NCBI GenBank assembly: GCA_021234155.1 | Contig: JAJEKV010000027.1 | Span: 310,123-374,122 of the forward strand | Direction: 5' to 3' | Origin: Isoetes taiwanensis | Lineage: Eukaryota > Streptophyta > Lycopodiopsida > Isoetales > Isoetaceae | DNA length: 64,000 nt | Shown here: piece after piece, positions 40,600 through 54,365 of the stretch | Layout of the letters: each line of letters starts with the position of its first letter | Position numbering within the stretch: position 1 is the stretch's first letter | The notes under the pieces: generated by a model | The model's input: the letters and a program-made list of their open reading frames with translations, nothing else | Database searches by the model: none | Told to the model about the DNA's origin: nothing | Position numbers and translations under genes: made by a program

Positions 40600-41586
40600 G
40601 GAGGTAGCGGGGTCCGCGACCCTAATAGTCTTGATGGCCCGTCCTAGTAGCGTGCCTGGAGAATCGGGGAAGCCACGAGCGAGGTTCTGGCCGGACTTCG
40701 GACTCTTCGACATCGGCCGAGGTCTAGCCCTCGGTATCCCAGGTCGGTTGGGCGGATTGGCCCGTCTGCGCATCATTAATGGCTTTGTCAAATTTAATTA
40801 TAAAGTCACAGTCTTCGCGCCGGGATCCGGGAGGCGGTATAAATCGCAGGATCTAATGGTGACAATGACCGGCTTCGGAATGCATCTAGGCGGAGAATAA
40901 CTCCCATACCTACGTCGGCATCAAGCTCTCCACCTCGACAGACGGATGATCCAGAAGGGCGGGATCCACTCACGGGCCGAGGTGATCCGGAGGATACCAC
41001 GGCGGATAAGCGCCCGCCGTAAGCTTGGCCGTGACCCGCGCCGCAGGATCCAAGTCCAGATCCACGTCTGTAGGGATGTCGGAGGAGGATCATCTGGCTG
41101 AGGTGATCGGGAGGGAGAAATCAGCGTCGGGGAGTGCGGGGTCCCGGGAGGAGGGGGGATCACACCTGTGGGATGCTGTCCGCCCGTCCCACAGTGCAGG
41201 GATCCGGAGGTGGGGATCACCTCGGCCCGGGATGGCGTCCGTAGGGTCTCGGTAGTGGTGATCCCGGAGGAGGATCCCGGGTCCGGGGTGCCGAATCAGA
41301 TCCAGGAGGCCGGGGATCGAGGATCACCTCGGCGGGATATCGTCGTCGTTAAACCGGCGGCAGGTGGGGATCCCGAGGAGGGATCAGCGTGGATGATCGG
41401 TGGCGGGGGGATCTGGCCTTGGGCGGCGCCCGATTGCCGGGGTTTTGGGCGGGGATGGTCTGGGCGTAGTGGGCGTCTGCCGTTACCTCGAGAACAGAGG
41501 TCTCCCGAGCGGACCCCGTCGAGACCAGGGATCCCGGAGGACGATAAATTTATCTCCCGGATGGGTAAAAAGAAATCCTGAGCCAA
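40600..41586. repeat. GATCCC palindrome field, loop in opposite orientation, with open frames
   Basis: Hairpins such as GTGATCCCGGAGGAGGATCCCGG (about 41257) and GGGATCCCGAGGAGGGATC (about 41368) recur between 40800 and 41570. The loop reads GGAGGAG here, against CTCCTC at 32.5-37.8 kb, so this cluster is inverted relative to the others. It overlaps open frames on both strands (for example minus 41296-41586, starting MAQDFFLPIREINLSSSGIP). Palindromic GC-rich sequence creates such frames easily, so their reality is uncertain. Confidence 0.65.
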
Positions 41587-44500
41587 CAGCCAATACTAAA
41601 ATATTCCGACATCGTAACACTAGGGGTCCATCACAAACCACATTGGATTTGGCAAACCATTGAATTTACCGCCGTTTTGATCCATCGGACCTTTTTACAT
41701 TTGGTTCCAAAAAGTTTAAAGGTCCTATGGCATGGTCTTTCTGTCCTGTGGACCATTCGTTCTCCTCAAACTACGTGCGTACTCACGTGAACTTGTGCTC
41801 ATGGTCCTCTCAACCCAGTCAATTATCGGAAAGCTCGAATTCTTTCCAGTGGCATCGGCTTTGCTATTTAGGGCCCAGGTAGCTTCTTCAGTTATCGCAT
41901 GGAAATGGTTCTGTTAGGAGGGTTCGCCATCTTCCAGGCTTTCCTGCCAGTTTAACAGGAGGGATCTTGGGAATCGTTTCCAGAAAAGCTTTAAACCTGG
42001 GGATTAATGTTTATGACCTATACTCGGATCTATATTTTAAGGAACATTGTACGCTGTTTTTGATGCTGTTGTTTGTTTAATTGGTTAACCGCTTTAAATG
42101 TTCTTTTCTTCCATTTTGAATGCTAACAGGTGTTTAGTCGATATGCAAGGTTTTTCCTGGTTCATGTCGCATAGCAGTTCGAGCAGCAACTGCGTTCTTT
42201 TTCTTCTGGAACATTTCAACGACCATGGTCGTGATTGGAAAGCAGGGAACAAAAGGCAGTACCTTGGGCACAGATGTTCCCAGGTTAAGGAGCTGGTAGC
42301 TAATCTCAGTACATATGTTTTATAGTTTAACTGGATGATGCATTAAATGGGTATTCCTTGTGCCATTCTTTCAACAATTGATAACTGCCTTACATGTTCA
42401 ACTTTCTGGTGCTTTTACCATTTGGAGGGACTAGTGCATACCTCTGGTTTGCATGTCTGTGACTATTGTTAACAAAGTTGCATGTTTCTCTGTACATTGA
42501 TATTTTTAGTTTTAAGCATGGTCGTTTTGGATTAAGAAAGAGGCAGTTTTCATTGCAGATTCCAGATATCTCAATATTCTAAATGTTTGATAGCTGCATA
42601 TATATTGCTTAACATGCAGACTGTGCCCCATCCTCATGGATTTCTTTCTGTCTATACTACTTTTGGGATATATGAAGACTGAAGGCCTGGATTTGAACTT
42701 CCTTATCGCCTTTTCTAGAACAAATCTGGTTGATTCATTGGTGTTTCATAAGAAAAATACTATAATTAACATCTCATTGGCCTTAATTCAATGCAAAGCA
42801 AAATTCTCTATTTACTAAATAATTTCATATTGTCATAGATAGGGTCTACTTTTGGGTAGACACAAATGGCAACTCCATCAAGGAAACAATGGTCAAAATT
42901 ATATTGTCAACTGTTCGTTAAGCGAGATTCTTTTTATCTTGGTCTTTTGTTCCTTTTTCATGAAGATGCAATCAAAGGGTTAGTGGCTCAATAATTAATT
43001 CCTTGCAATTACAGTGTCAAACTCATGAGGTTCTTCTTTGAGTAAGTTCATGGGCTCTAATCAATTGGACTATTATTTTGCTAACAAGTTTTGATTTTCC
43101 AGTTATGATTAGATTTACCAGCCATGGGTCAGAAATTTTGTTGTGTGCAGCATGCTTGTTTAGCATAAACTGATCTTTGAAATTCTTTTACACTAGAAGG
43201 TTATATGGCTTGGAGGTTTTGCTTCCGTGTATTATTTGCCAAATTTGCCTGGGAGTTTGTACAGGTGTTACAGGTACTAAAAGTGTTAGTTGATAATAGT
43301 CTCCATTCTGACTATATACAATTGCTTTCCAATCATTTGCTAATGCTTGATGAAATGAATAGCTTATACTGGAACAAACAAGGAATAGTGCCGTGCAATG
43401 CGAACTCCAATCTCACGATTTATTCTCCAATAAATGATAAAAATCCATCATCACATCTGAATTTCATGGATAAATATTGCATGATATCTATGAATTTTTG
43501 TGGCAGTTTCAGGTAATAAGCTCTTAGGATGCCAACTGAGAAATTCTCCCAGTTCACTTTCTTAATTTTCTATCTGTAACCACTTAAAATTGTTATTTTT
43601 CAACAATTTTTGTAATGAGGTATCTGTAACACAATCCTATAATGGAGAGAATAATAATTAGTCATTTATTCTCGGTCAGGCAGACCAAATAAGGTTGATG
43701 TACATTCTTGGACATTGTGTGACTTTTCCAGGTGGGATGAGGGAATTTACTCTGCATGGATGAGTTTGCTCAACAATCTTTTTGTATTCACCCACAGCCT
43801 CAAAAAGCTGCTTGTTTGCCCATCACCAGCATAGTCATCAAGAGCTTAGAGAAGCTATGGGATCTCATTCTCTTTAGCTGCTCTTATAATCATGCTCTTC
43901 ACTGATTGGATTTTGCATCAAGGCATTCTGATGAGAGGGGTCCCTTTATTTCATGGAGATGAAAACAGTTTTCAAGGTTGGACCTCATTTTCCAATCCGT
44001 ATGAGCTCCAGGCAAGACTTTGGTGGTTTTGTTCCATTTACCGTGCAACAGCAGGAATGAAGGTAAATCTCCCCTCAGTGATTAAATACATGTATCATGA
44101 TTCACAGCTCATTGCATTTTTGTAAATTTAATCCATCCTTTTGCTATAATTTAAATGCATGGAGAGCATCCAGTGACATAAATGTTTCATCTATTTGACC
44201 TCATTGAAGTTCAAATACATTCCTTCATAATTTCTGCACCAGATATAATCTTCCTAGTACATATGTTGTAAATACTGGTTTGATGTAATACTTTTGGCAA
44301 GTTAGTGACATCAATGTCTATATTGAAGTTTAATAGATGTTCTCATATGTCATTGTAGAATCATCGGGATAAATCAAACATTTACTTTCATAATTTCTGC
44401 ACATCAATTTGTCCTAATCTTCCTGTGGTTTAAAACTAGACCTATACTTATTTGTAGGCTAAAATGGATGTCTCTATATGTCTTGTTTTTAAATGCAGAA

Positions 44501-45120
44501 CAAACTCGCATTTTTTATAATCTACCTTTTGTTTATAAACTCATTTTTGTTGAAGGTCATATTTATTATGACAATGTTGTTCATTTCAGATTCATTCTCT
44601 TGACATAGAAGCTGGATACTGCCAGATTTGTTGTTTCCAAAGGGTTGTGTTGCTCAATGCCCTGCTGCAATTATAGTGAAGTATCCTATGTCCACTCTCT
44701 GTATGTTACAGCTTATTGTCTGTAAAACAAGGAAAGGGCAATAATCTGCATTTGCTTTTTTAGTATGATGCATCATCACAGGCAACTTACGATTTTGTAT
44801 TGGCCTTGTTCAAGGACCAGAGGGGTTGGATGTATGTATTTGTATAGTTCTATAGGGAGACAGATGATCTGTTTTTCTACTGCGTAAAGTCATTTTAATG
44901 CAGCATCTACTCATTTGAGTTGGTATTGTTTTTTACAGTATGTCAAACTAACAAGCGATGCTTTTAACTTCTGAATATCAGACCGCGGTTCAGGTAAAAT
45001 TTGTTGTTGGCAATTTTATTTATGCTCAAAAACTTTATTCATTGGCTGCAAACAATATGCACTCGTAATATGCAGGATTTTAAAAATGGAAAGGTTGTTT
45101 AGAATTCATCCCAAAGCTTT
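41587..45120 (+). pseudogene. exon-like fragments of an unidentified gene
   Basis: Small coding-like blocks on the plus strand are separated by T-rich intron-like sequence. They are about 42130-42300 (VDMQGFSWFMSHSSSSSNCV; in another frame ARFFLVHVA), 43205-43512 (FAKFAWEFVQVLQVLKVLVD, LLMLDEMNSLYWNKQG, ending AG|GTAATA), 43892-44060 (GVPLFHGDENSFQGWTSFSN, LQARLWWFCSIYRATAGMK, then GTAAAT) and 44590-44680 (HSLDIEAGYCQICCFQR). The splice-like borders support a multi-exon gene, but I cannot assign a family, and stops in some blocks suggest decay. Confidence 0.4.
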
Positions 45121-48100
45121 AGCAAAGGTAAGACTTGTTACCTGTATGTAAAGCTCTGTCATATTTAATTGATTTGAAATGGTTTCCTTTGTGTTTCAAT
45201 TTAAGCTAAGCTGAGACTTATTTCATGGTTTGCAACTTACATAAATTTGAGTTCCCATCTGTAACTAAGTTTAATCCTCAATTCAAGGGCTAATTTGGGA
45301 TGAGGTTCTGTTTTTCGAGTTTTATAAAGATTCTTTTGGGGGACAAATTGTCAAATTTTTTTAATGCATACTAAATTTTTTCTTTAATGCTGAGACTTAA
45401 TATCTTCTTGTACTACTGATGGAATATATGGTCACTTGAAAATTTGCTAGATGGCTGGTTGACCTTTGTTTTCTGACCTGTGCTTCTACAAGTCGAAGTT
45501 GTCATGTTAAGGATAGACAGCTACTATTGATCATTTTAAGTTCTTTGAAAATAATGTAAAAATTTCTTGTTTGATTTGTTTCAACACTGTAAAATCCGTT
45601 GCGTCCGGTTTCTCGTTTTGCCTATACACTTCTTCCGTAGTATATAACTCTCAAGGATGTGTTGCAAAGTATAATTCAGATACAAAATCTGAAGAATGTG
45701 TTGAAGGTCTAATCTTTGGTATGGGATACATACTATAACAATCAGCATTAAATAAACAAACATTTTAAAAGCTACATGAGCATAACTATCTTTTGTCTGT
45801 AAAGGCGCAACCATTTCTTTCCATGAAAAAAAATCCCGTAGTTCAAAATACCACATGTTCAAAGGCCTACCACATTTAAAATACAACAAGTTGATGAGTC
45901 GCGTTCCCCTTGAAGTACATTAAGACTCTAGATGGAGTCATGCATCCTCAAAATGGACAAAAGCTTTGTCCAATGGATTCTATGTTTGGTGTCACATATT
46001 TTCTCAAAAGTGTAACATATTAGGGTTTGGACTTCATTACCACGAGCATAATAAGGCATTATGTATCATTAGACATTTAGTAATTTCATCTTGCAATGTT
46101 CCACAATTCGCATATATATGGCGTAACCACTTCCACGACAATCTACTTCCTAGACATTTTGTTAATGGAAACAAAGCATGACATGGGTATGCTTCATTCA
46201 TAAGGGAGAACAATGGCACAAAAATTCATCATCCTCGGTTTATTTTAGGAGATGACTTTTTTTAGATGAAATAAGTGTGACATCCAATTTTTTAATTGTT
46301 CCTTAACTATAAATCTCGGTTGTGCTTACGATGTTTTTTGATAACATGCTATAGCTCTACCATTTTGTTGTATAATCGTCATGATCATCAAGGCGGATAT
46401 TATAATTGTTGTATGGGTGACCTCATACACGCTCACGGGACTCAATTTACTCCTAGATCGTGCACCAAATTCGGGACTACTATGAGCAATAGTCTTCTAA
46501 AGCCTAAACACTCATGTTGCACAACAATGATAAAAAGCGGGACATGCGAAATCTACTTGCGACTACAATATCTATCCCTACTTTTGCACTCAGCATAAAT
46601 GACGCACATATTCGTGAGCAACCAACATATGGGCAAGGTAGAATCATGACCAAATCTCGCATGTCGAGAACCCTTCCAAGATAGATTTGAACTAAAAATA
46701 AAATGATCAATTTTTGGATTGGCTAAAGTTTGCTAAACTATTAAGTTTGGGAGAAGATGGGTTTCAAAATCCTAGGGTATAGTTTGAGTATATCCACGGC
46801 TATGATTTTTTTACCTTTTCAACAACGGCTTTTTTATTTTTTTTTAAAAGAGTGTATACCTCAAGTTTTAATGGCTATAAGTTTATGGCTTTTTTTTGGG
46901 CCCGGAACGTTTTTGTATTTTTTCTTAAGGTGTATACCTAAAGGAATTTTCCATTTTGGGCGCTTGAGAAAACTCAAAATGCCCTAATGTATGCCGGAAA
47001 ACAAATGCCAAAAACTTGAAATGCCTAGTGTATACCCGAGAAAACTCCAACGAAGATCCACCATTAAATTGTTTGCAAGTGGGACCCATTTATGCAGAGA
47101 GAGAATGTCCAACATGAACATTTTCATTGGCTTAGGTATAAAAGATAGATGCAATTTTTTATCTTTTGGGATTGGTATCTAGGGTGTGATTAAAGGGTAG
47201 ATTTTTACTCAAAATGGTATAGCATGAGGCTCAATATCCTCCCTATGTATGTGAAGACCGGTCCCCTAGAAATGTTAATCAAATATCTTGAAAGCGCAAT
47301 TCATGCATCTGGCTATTTGGATGTGGATCTTAGAAGGATCTAGGCAGTCCATTTTTCGTTTTTGAAGGTAGGGATGCATTGTATTCCTTGGTTTTATGCA
47401 ATATTTGATCTAGGGGACTTGAAGAGATATAATGCATCTAGGCCATCCATTATAAATGGATGACTAAAGATCCTTTTTTTGGTCTCCTTGGGTTATTGAA
47501 TCTCATTTGAAGTGGGTGTTGTTGAAAAGCGGTCATTGAAGAGTTACTTGGTAAAATTAAATTGCTAAGTTAACAAATACGTTTCTATCGTCCATGTTTT
47601 GATGTGGTTTTAGTTTTTATTACCCATATGTTTCTTAGATGTTCGGGGGTAAAATCTTGTTAATGGAATGGAATGACATTGCAAAATGCTTTATTAGTGT
47701 TCTATGGTTGCGGAAAACATGGTTACAATGGGTTACTAAAGATCTGATTTGCCCATTGTCTACCTTTTTGCGGAGGTTGCATATCTAATTGCACCCATGT
47801 GATTTAGTTGATATTGTGATTGTTTGGGAGCCAAAAAAATACCATGTCATATTCATAGCATCTTCAATTTTGATTTATTCAATACATTTTAAATCAATTT
47901 TTTTTGAGTCTAGATTTTTTTACTAACTTGAGATAACTTTAAATATCGGATATAATGCCATCATTTTTTGGACAAGAAGATTAACATCACGGAGTTTGAA
48001 TGGCCACCCTCATGTTGTTGCTCAAAATTGTTCTTGTAGGATTAAATGCGAAGCTATTCCTTACAATTCTACAAAGGGGTATTGACGACTCAATGATCGG

Positions 48101-49630
48101 ATACATAAATTTTACATCTTTGTCTTAAATTATTGTGAACACGTAACATCACAGGGACTAGTTTGCTATTTTATGTGGTTGAGTTAATCTTCTACCGTGA
48201 GACTTTGAAGCTTGATGGAGGCTTTGAAGCTTGATGGTTATTTATAAGCAACATTTTAGTTTCCAAAGTTTGTGGAGGCACGAGTGATGTAGTGGGTCGT
48301 TCAAGCTCAAAAGTCATTAAGCTCGTGAGAATAACCATGGTGTAATGCTAAATTTTTAGAAGCCCAAAGGATATTTTACCTAGCATGCTCGGTGAGGGAT
48401 AGGTTCAATGCTTCATACATTTTATACTTAATTCATATAGTTAGGTATGATAGGAAAATTGAAGTATATCAGACAAAATATGACAAAAAAAATGGCATCG
48501 AACAAATTCTATAATACCAGGGACCTTTTTTTCGCATTAAGCGATTCTATTTTCGTCCCCAAAAAAGCGATGTCTGATTCATATTGTTTAGGTTTTATGC
48601 GGTTTAGTGTATTTCATGGTGTATTATTTTTTGTTCCGCACATTTTGTTTTGTTAGCATACCACGAAATACACTAAATTGCATAGGCTCGAAAAGTTTGA
48701 ATCACGGTTTATCAACCAGGCCTGGGGAAAAAATCGTAAAATCTCTCTTTTTTAAAAAAATTATTAAAATTGACAAAAATTGCCATTGCCCATGGTGCAT
48801 TAAGACTTTTATTGTCTAAAATGTGAAAATGGAAGAACACTATATTTTACATTTGAGATTTGATTCTTATTCTATTCATATTCTGATTCCATGAAACTTA
48901 TCTATGGTCCTTGACATTCTTATGGTAATTTGGTGGAAAAAATTCTCCGCATAAAATTTTGAATATCTTCGTGTAAGATGGACCTAGGTGGATGTTCATC
49001 GTGCCAATCAATATTCTAGAAACAAAAATGCGACTAAAGGTTTAGAAAATACAAGGTATGCAATTTTGCTTTTTTGAATATGTTTTTTCAAGTATTATGG
49101 GTTATGTTTGTGAGCTTCAATCCCGGTAGCGGATCTTCTTTATCACGGCTTGATGCGGTCGGTGACCCGGCATCTTTTTGGAGAAGAAATGGCTTGCCAT
49201 TTCCTAAAGTCCTCCATAAAAATGCACCGCGGAACCATTTCAATACGCCGCTTTGCCTCACGCCTCCTACTCTCGCTTCCTTTGCGAGCTCTGACGTCTC
49301 TCCATTTGCTTTCTGCATAAGTGGCTCTCTTGATATCAGAAATCCAAATCAGGATAACAAAAAATGCATGGTATTTGTGGCATACTGGCAGCTCGAGGGG
49401 CCAGCATTGCCATCAGCTCCGGTGGGAGCTTTTCGGCCAGCGATGCCGGTCCATTTGTAATTGCGGGGCACCTGGAAAACCCCCACAGCAGCCCTAGAAA
49501 TCATGAGCTGCCCAATATGCTCAAAAGCCATACCCTAAGGAAATGAAATTTTTGCCAACCATATGGCAATAATAAACTGCAACCGGATCAAAATTACAAA
49601 TTAGACATCTAAATGCAAAACAAGCTCCTC
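45121..49630. other. AT-rich intergenic sequence
   Basis: Short open frames occur but none has recognisable motifs. A fold-back lies at 48603-48678. A GC-richer block at 49090-49540 has open frames on both strands without identity and might be a gene fragment or the 5' region of a LINE. Nothing else stands out. Confidence 0.45.
48603..48678. repeat. small fold-back (stem ~19 bp)
   Basis: TTTAGTGTATTTCATGGTG at 48603 pairs with ACCACGAAATACACTAAA ending near 48678, around a T-rich loop of about 35 bp. It may be a tiny MITE remnant; no target duplication is visible. Confidence 0.6.
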
Positions 49631-50043
49631 AAAGCCCCTAGAATATACGGTTTCCCATACTATACACAAGCGAAATCTTACTCCACACCATTGCATTCCA
49701 AATACGAAACAAAAAAGGGAAAAGCTTATAAAGAAAAAGTCATATTTTATGCAAAAGGCCTTTTTACGATTACCATATTGACCCTTATGCACTTTTTTTT
49801 TTTTTTTGCATTGAAGGCATCTTTGCCACTTGTCTAAAGCTAGCAAGTGTTGATTGCATGCACAAGTTTATGCTTTTGTATAAAGCTACGACTACCATGC
49901 CATGCCATGCCATGCTGTTTGAAGGATAAATATTATCCCCGGGATGATAAGCTTTCCCCTTTTTTGTTTCGTATTTGGAATGCAATGGTGTGGCGTAAGA
50001 TTTCGCTTGTGTATAGTGTGGAAACCTTGGCTTCTAGGGGCTT
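49631..50043. mobile_element. fold-back element with ~95-bp inverted arms
   Basis: The arms at about 49631-49730 (AAAGCCCCTAGAAT...ACACAAGCGAAATCTTAC...) and 49945-50043 (the reverse complement, ...TTCGCTTGTGTATAGTGTGG...CTAGGGGCTTTA) match at most positions. Both encode HSKYETKKGKAY in opposite directions. The ~215-bp centre includes an (ATGCC)4 microsatellite near 49896. The structure fits a MITE or fold-back transposon; a target duplication could not be defined. Confidence 0.8.
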
Positions 50044-50349
50044 TAACTGGATGCCTCAATCTTCACCCATTCTAATCGATGAGTCCCAGTTGACTTGTGG
50101 TTTTAAAGGGCTTAGCATCCCACAAGCGTGGGAGGATCTCATTGAAACAAATTCTTCCCGGACAACCTATTTTCCTCGGAATACACTTTTTATCACTGGA
50201 GTTCGGAAGAATTTGAAGCGAAATTATTGAAGCTTGGTTAGAAGAATTCATTGGAGACAAAATTGTCACTACTTTGGAATCTTTCGAGTTCCTTTGTGAT
50301 TGGGCGAAAATCCGGTGTTTGTGAAGGTATTCTACGTCTAATTCTTCTT

Positions 50350-51800
50350 TGGGTTTTGCTATCATGTGTTATGGATCTTGCATTATGGTATCTGTGAGGC
50401 AATTTAGTGCTATCGATCTTTCTTGCTTCTTTCTTCCATCTTTCTCATGCATTCTCACTTTCTCCCTCATTTTTCCGCTCATCCCTGCTTTTGATCGACT
50501 CAATTTCCCCTTTGTTGTTTCTACGAGATTCATTATGGCGGAAATGAAGAGCCATTTTAACCTAAAGCCATTTTCTCTACCGTTTCTTCATTGCTTTTGG
50601 CGCTTCAAAGGAAGATCAGAATTCTCTGCTTGCAAATTTGAAAGACATCTCGTCCAAAGGCTCGCTTTCATTCCTTTTGGTAATTTTAGGGACCTTTCTC
50701 TTCAAAGGAAATAATGGAGCCTCTTTACGATGCATACGCCAATATGGGATAATCTCGAAAGATCCCAACTTTCTTGGTGTTATACACGCAATTGATCCTT
50801 CTCTGGCATTCCAATGCCTTATGGTTATTGACCCTCTTCTTTGAAATCAATTACGATCTTTTGGGACAACTTGCTTACCAAATGAGCGGCCTCAAATTGG
50901 ATCTAAGCTTGCTACTGTTCCTTCATGGTATTCACCTAAACTCTCCTATGGTCTTTGAGAAAATGAAATGTCTTTCAAATCTTTCTTTGTAGTTCTCAAA
51001 GTAAATAAAAGCAGGGATCAATATAGCTAACCTATGGTCCTACTTGCTCTCAACGCAAAAGGAATATCTATAAATCTTTGTTTCTTGGTTAAGCTATCCT
51101 TACATCATGATAGAATGTGGTAACCATAAGTCGACCAAATTTCCTACTCCATAGTGGAACTTTGGTTTATGAAAACTTTCATATCTCTTTTTATAAAATG
51201 GAATCCCAAGCTCTCCACTCTGATTTGAATAACTATTGTGTTGCTTCAACCTCACTCTATGGCTTAAACCCAATTTATTGGAATGAGGATTCCTTCAAGT
51301 CTCTTTTCAATTCTGTTGGCACTTATATCTCAAAAGCTGTTTATGCTCCATACAAACCTCAATTGCCTATGTCCGACTTGATTTGTCAAAAGATATCCCC
51401 ACTACTATCCCTTCACTTGTTGCTTTGGCCAAAATTGTTCCCTTCACCTAAGGTGGGCTGGTTTGCCTCAAATTGTCCTAAATGCAATTCCGGACATTTT
51501 TGGTATGCAGTTAGGGCTTGAAGATCTTGAAGCTAGGGAATTAAAAGTATCCAAGGAATCAAGGAAAATGAGTTCCGCCAGATCCGCCGGGGCCAGAAAT
51601 AATGGGAGCATAATTAACAAGGATATGGGCGAGCCTTTCATTCCATGGAATAGAGTGAATGGAAGTGCAAGAAGAATTGCAAAAAAAAGGATGGAAAAGG
51701 AAAAGGAACAGACCTCGATAACAACTTCAACAAAAGGGAGTCTGGGCCCGACAATGCTTCCTTATTCAAATCAAGATGGTAGATAATCAAAGATATATGC
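50350..51800 (+). pseudogene. LINE ORF1-like region
   Basis: In changing frames it reads LYGLNPIYWNEDSFKSLFNS and VGTYISKAVYAP (the P.x.W..D.L..I.S.IG pattern of plant LINE ORF1), then an IDLSKDIPTTIPSLVA-like segment in another frame. It ends with WFASNCPKCNSGHFW, a zinc-knuckle-like CxxC...H motif. The end (DMGEPFIPWNRVNGSARRIA, KKRMEKEKEQ) is basic. ORF1 proteins bind LINE RNA. It lies upstream of a matching ORF2 on the same strand, and many frame changes make it non-functional. Confidence 0.6.
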
Positions 51801-53232
51801 TAAAAGGGAAATCAAAGTTGATTTTGGCATTGACTTACATTCTACTTTATCTCAAATAGCAGAGAGTCTAGATCCAAATTCAACCACCTTCCAAGCACTT
51901 CAAATTCAAAATCAAATTGGGGTTTACCAATTTGGAAGCCCTCAAAAGTCGCGAGAGATTCATTAACTATGGAAATACAAAACAAGTACTCATTGAAATC
52001 AAATGAGGTAAAGGAAAACAACCATGTTTTACCGAGATCGATGCAATTATGAATAACAAAGAAATAGCCTCTGTCGAAACTATACTTCAACAAAGCACCA
52101 AGTTGACTCTGTTATTGCTCCGGCTCCTACTCATAAACATCTGAGCAACCAAAGCATATGCAACATCAACGGCATTACCGACAAATTCACCAACCCGGCA
52201 TCAATCCCGGCAGATTTCAAAGGTAGATCTTTCTCATAAAAATAAGTCATCTTCATCGACAACAACATCGGGGATGATCGGGGGAGGTAACTCTACGCTC
52301 AAATCAATTTCTTTGTTTTTGCTAACTCACTGCGGACCAAATTGAGCTATTGCACCCCAATCCTCTCAATCAGCCACTTAGATCTCCTGAGATCACCATT
52401 GAGAATCAGGCTTCTCCCATTCCAAAATATTATCCAAAGCCTGCTTATAAACCAAAACCAAAAGACTCTTTCATTGATCTCATTGACATTACCATTCGAT
52501 AGCCCTTTCTCCCTATCCCAAAATCATTTTCCATCTCGGGGCGGTTGCGAACCGGTTGGCCACCATAGATTTCTCAAAGGAAAAATGGATGGGGATAAGA
52601 ATGATTGTTCCAACCCAAATCAAAGAGACAAATCACGGATCTTGCGGAGGATGATCAAAGGGAAATAAGATTCGGATGAGGGTGATGTTGAGTATGTTCT
52701 GAGACACGAGAATTTCTGCTCTAAATCGGACCTCAACTTAGGGCCGGATGACATCAATCTATCGAGGCAAGTTCTCAATCCAATAAGTATAAGTTTAAAT
52801 AATGCTTGCTCTAATGCTAATAAACACTGGTAATGCTTATAATTTGATAAACTCGATACTCAGGTTAACAAATTATTTGAATTCATTAAATTGGTGCTTC
52901 TTAAAGGCGAAAGTGAGAGTGACTTTGAGAATTATAAAGAAAATGTAGATCTAAATGACAAAGGTAACTGGGACTATGAATATTATTTAAGTAGCTATCA
53001 GCCCAGGTGAGGATTTGTCTAAAGATATCTCTAAAGAGAATTCCTCCAAGAACTCGGGGGTAGAAAAAAAACCATTGTTTACGTCCCCAAAAATGCTCTG
53101 CTAGCAACACGAGTAAACAAAAGAAAAAAAAAAAAGGGGAAAAGGGAAAAACAAAAGGCTATAATATAAAATTACGTAAAAGGCTACAAAGGCTATAATT
53201 TACTGTTATTGTTTTGCTTCTAATCTAGCCTA
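51801..53232. other. region between LINE ORF1 and ORF2
   Basis: Broken, A-rich sense-strand sequence probably belonging to the distal ORF1 and inter-ORF region of the LINE. No separate gene is supported. Confidence 0.5.
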
Positions 53233-54365
53233 ATGAAGATTGTTTCACGGAATCTAAGAGGGATAAAAAGGTGTTTTAAAGAAGGAGAGTTATTTCCGAC
53301 TTAAGACCTACAAAGGCTGATGTTATTCTTCTCCAAGAACATAAACTCAGAAATTTGAGTGTGCTAATCTAGGTGATTGGATAATCCCGGTGATAGCTCC
53401 ATCACGGATAGAAGCTAATGGAACTTGGTGGCATATGTATGATTTGGAAAAACATGGAAAATGTATCTTTCTACAATAGCCCTACTAATATGTGGCAGGT
53501 TACTATCTTTAAGGTCCAGGATAATCATTTTGGCCTTATCAACATCTATGCTTCTACTAATCCTAAATATAGAGAAGCTCTGTGGGTTGACATGAATAAT
53601 TGGATTAAGAATCAAGTGGTTTCAGATTGGATAATTGCAGGTGATTTCAATAACACTCCATCTTGGGATCAAAAGCTTGGAAGTAAAATTAACATGTCAA
53701 GGCTGGAAAAAAACAATTGGAATAATCTTTTGGATGAAAATTCCTTCATTCTTATTCCCTCCTCTACTGCCAAATACTCTTGGTCAAATAAGAGAAAGGG
53801 TGAGGCTAGAGTTTACTGTGCCTTAGACAGATTTTATCTGAATGCTTCCAATTCCAATTTCTGGGATAATGCCTATGTTATATCTGATGAGTCTGTTTCC
53901 ATTTCAGATCATCAACCTCAGTTCCTTTGTACTAATCATCAAATCTCTCTTCCTAGAGCTGGTAATATTCCCTATAAGTTCAACACCAGTCTGCTCCATA
54001 ATGAGACCTTTTGTGATCAATTCAAAACATTCTATTCCAGCTTGACCCCTGTTACAGATCACAATTCTATGAAGGATTTTTACTTCAAGATTAAATCCTC
54101 CAAATCTTGGATCAAATCTTGGTCCAATTCCCTCCACAAGTCTAAAATGGCTGAAAAAAATACACTCTTACAGAAAATGAGGGATATTAGAATGGCTCTC
54201 CAGAGCAATCCTCTTAATGCTATTCTGCATATTCAAGAAGAAGATATTGAAAGGCGGATCAAACTTATTGAAGAGCTTGAAGCAAAGGGGCTACTATTAA
54301 ATGCAAGATCAAGTATGCTCTTGAAATGGACTCGGGTTGTTCAAAATTCTTCTCTGAGGCATTAA
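53233..54365 (+). pseudogene. LINE ORF2 endonuclease domain (AP type)
   Basis: ATG at 53233 gives MKIVSRNLRGIKR, a typical ORF2 start (W/RNxRG). After a break, a 315-codon open frame from 53418 carries SDWIIAGDFNNTPSWDQK (catalytic GDFN), YSWSNKRKGEARVYCALDRF (the usual RxDR, here ALDRF) and VSISDHQPQFL (catalytic SDH). These are the core motifs of exonuclease-endonuclease-phosphatase enzymes that nick target DNA for LINE insertion. Later residues form the charged linker to RT. A stop near 53302 and a frame change split the N-terminus. Confidence 0.9.

Noticed and set aside
40579-41586. Several GC-rich open frames on both strands
   Set aside because: Palindromic GATCCC/GGAGG repeats generate open frames in many phases. 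Only their possible role as exon edges is noted, not as genes.
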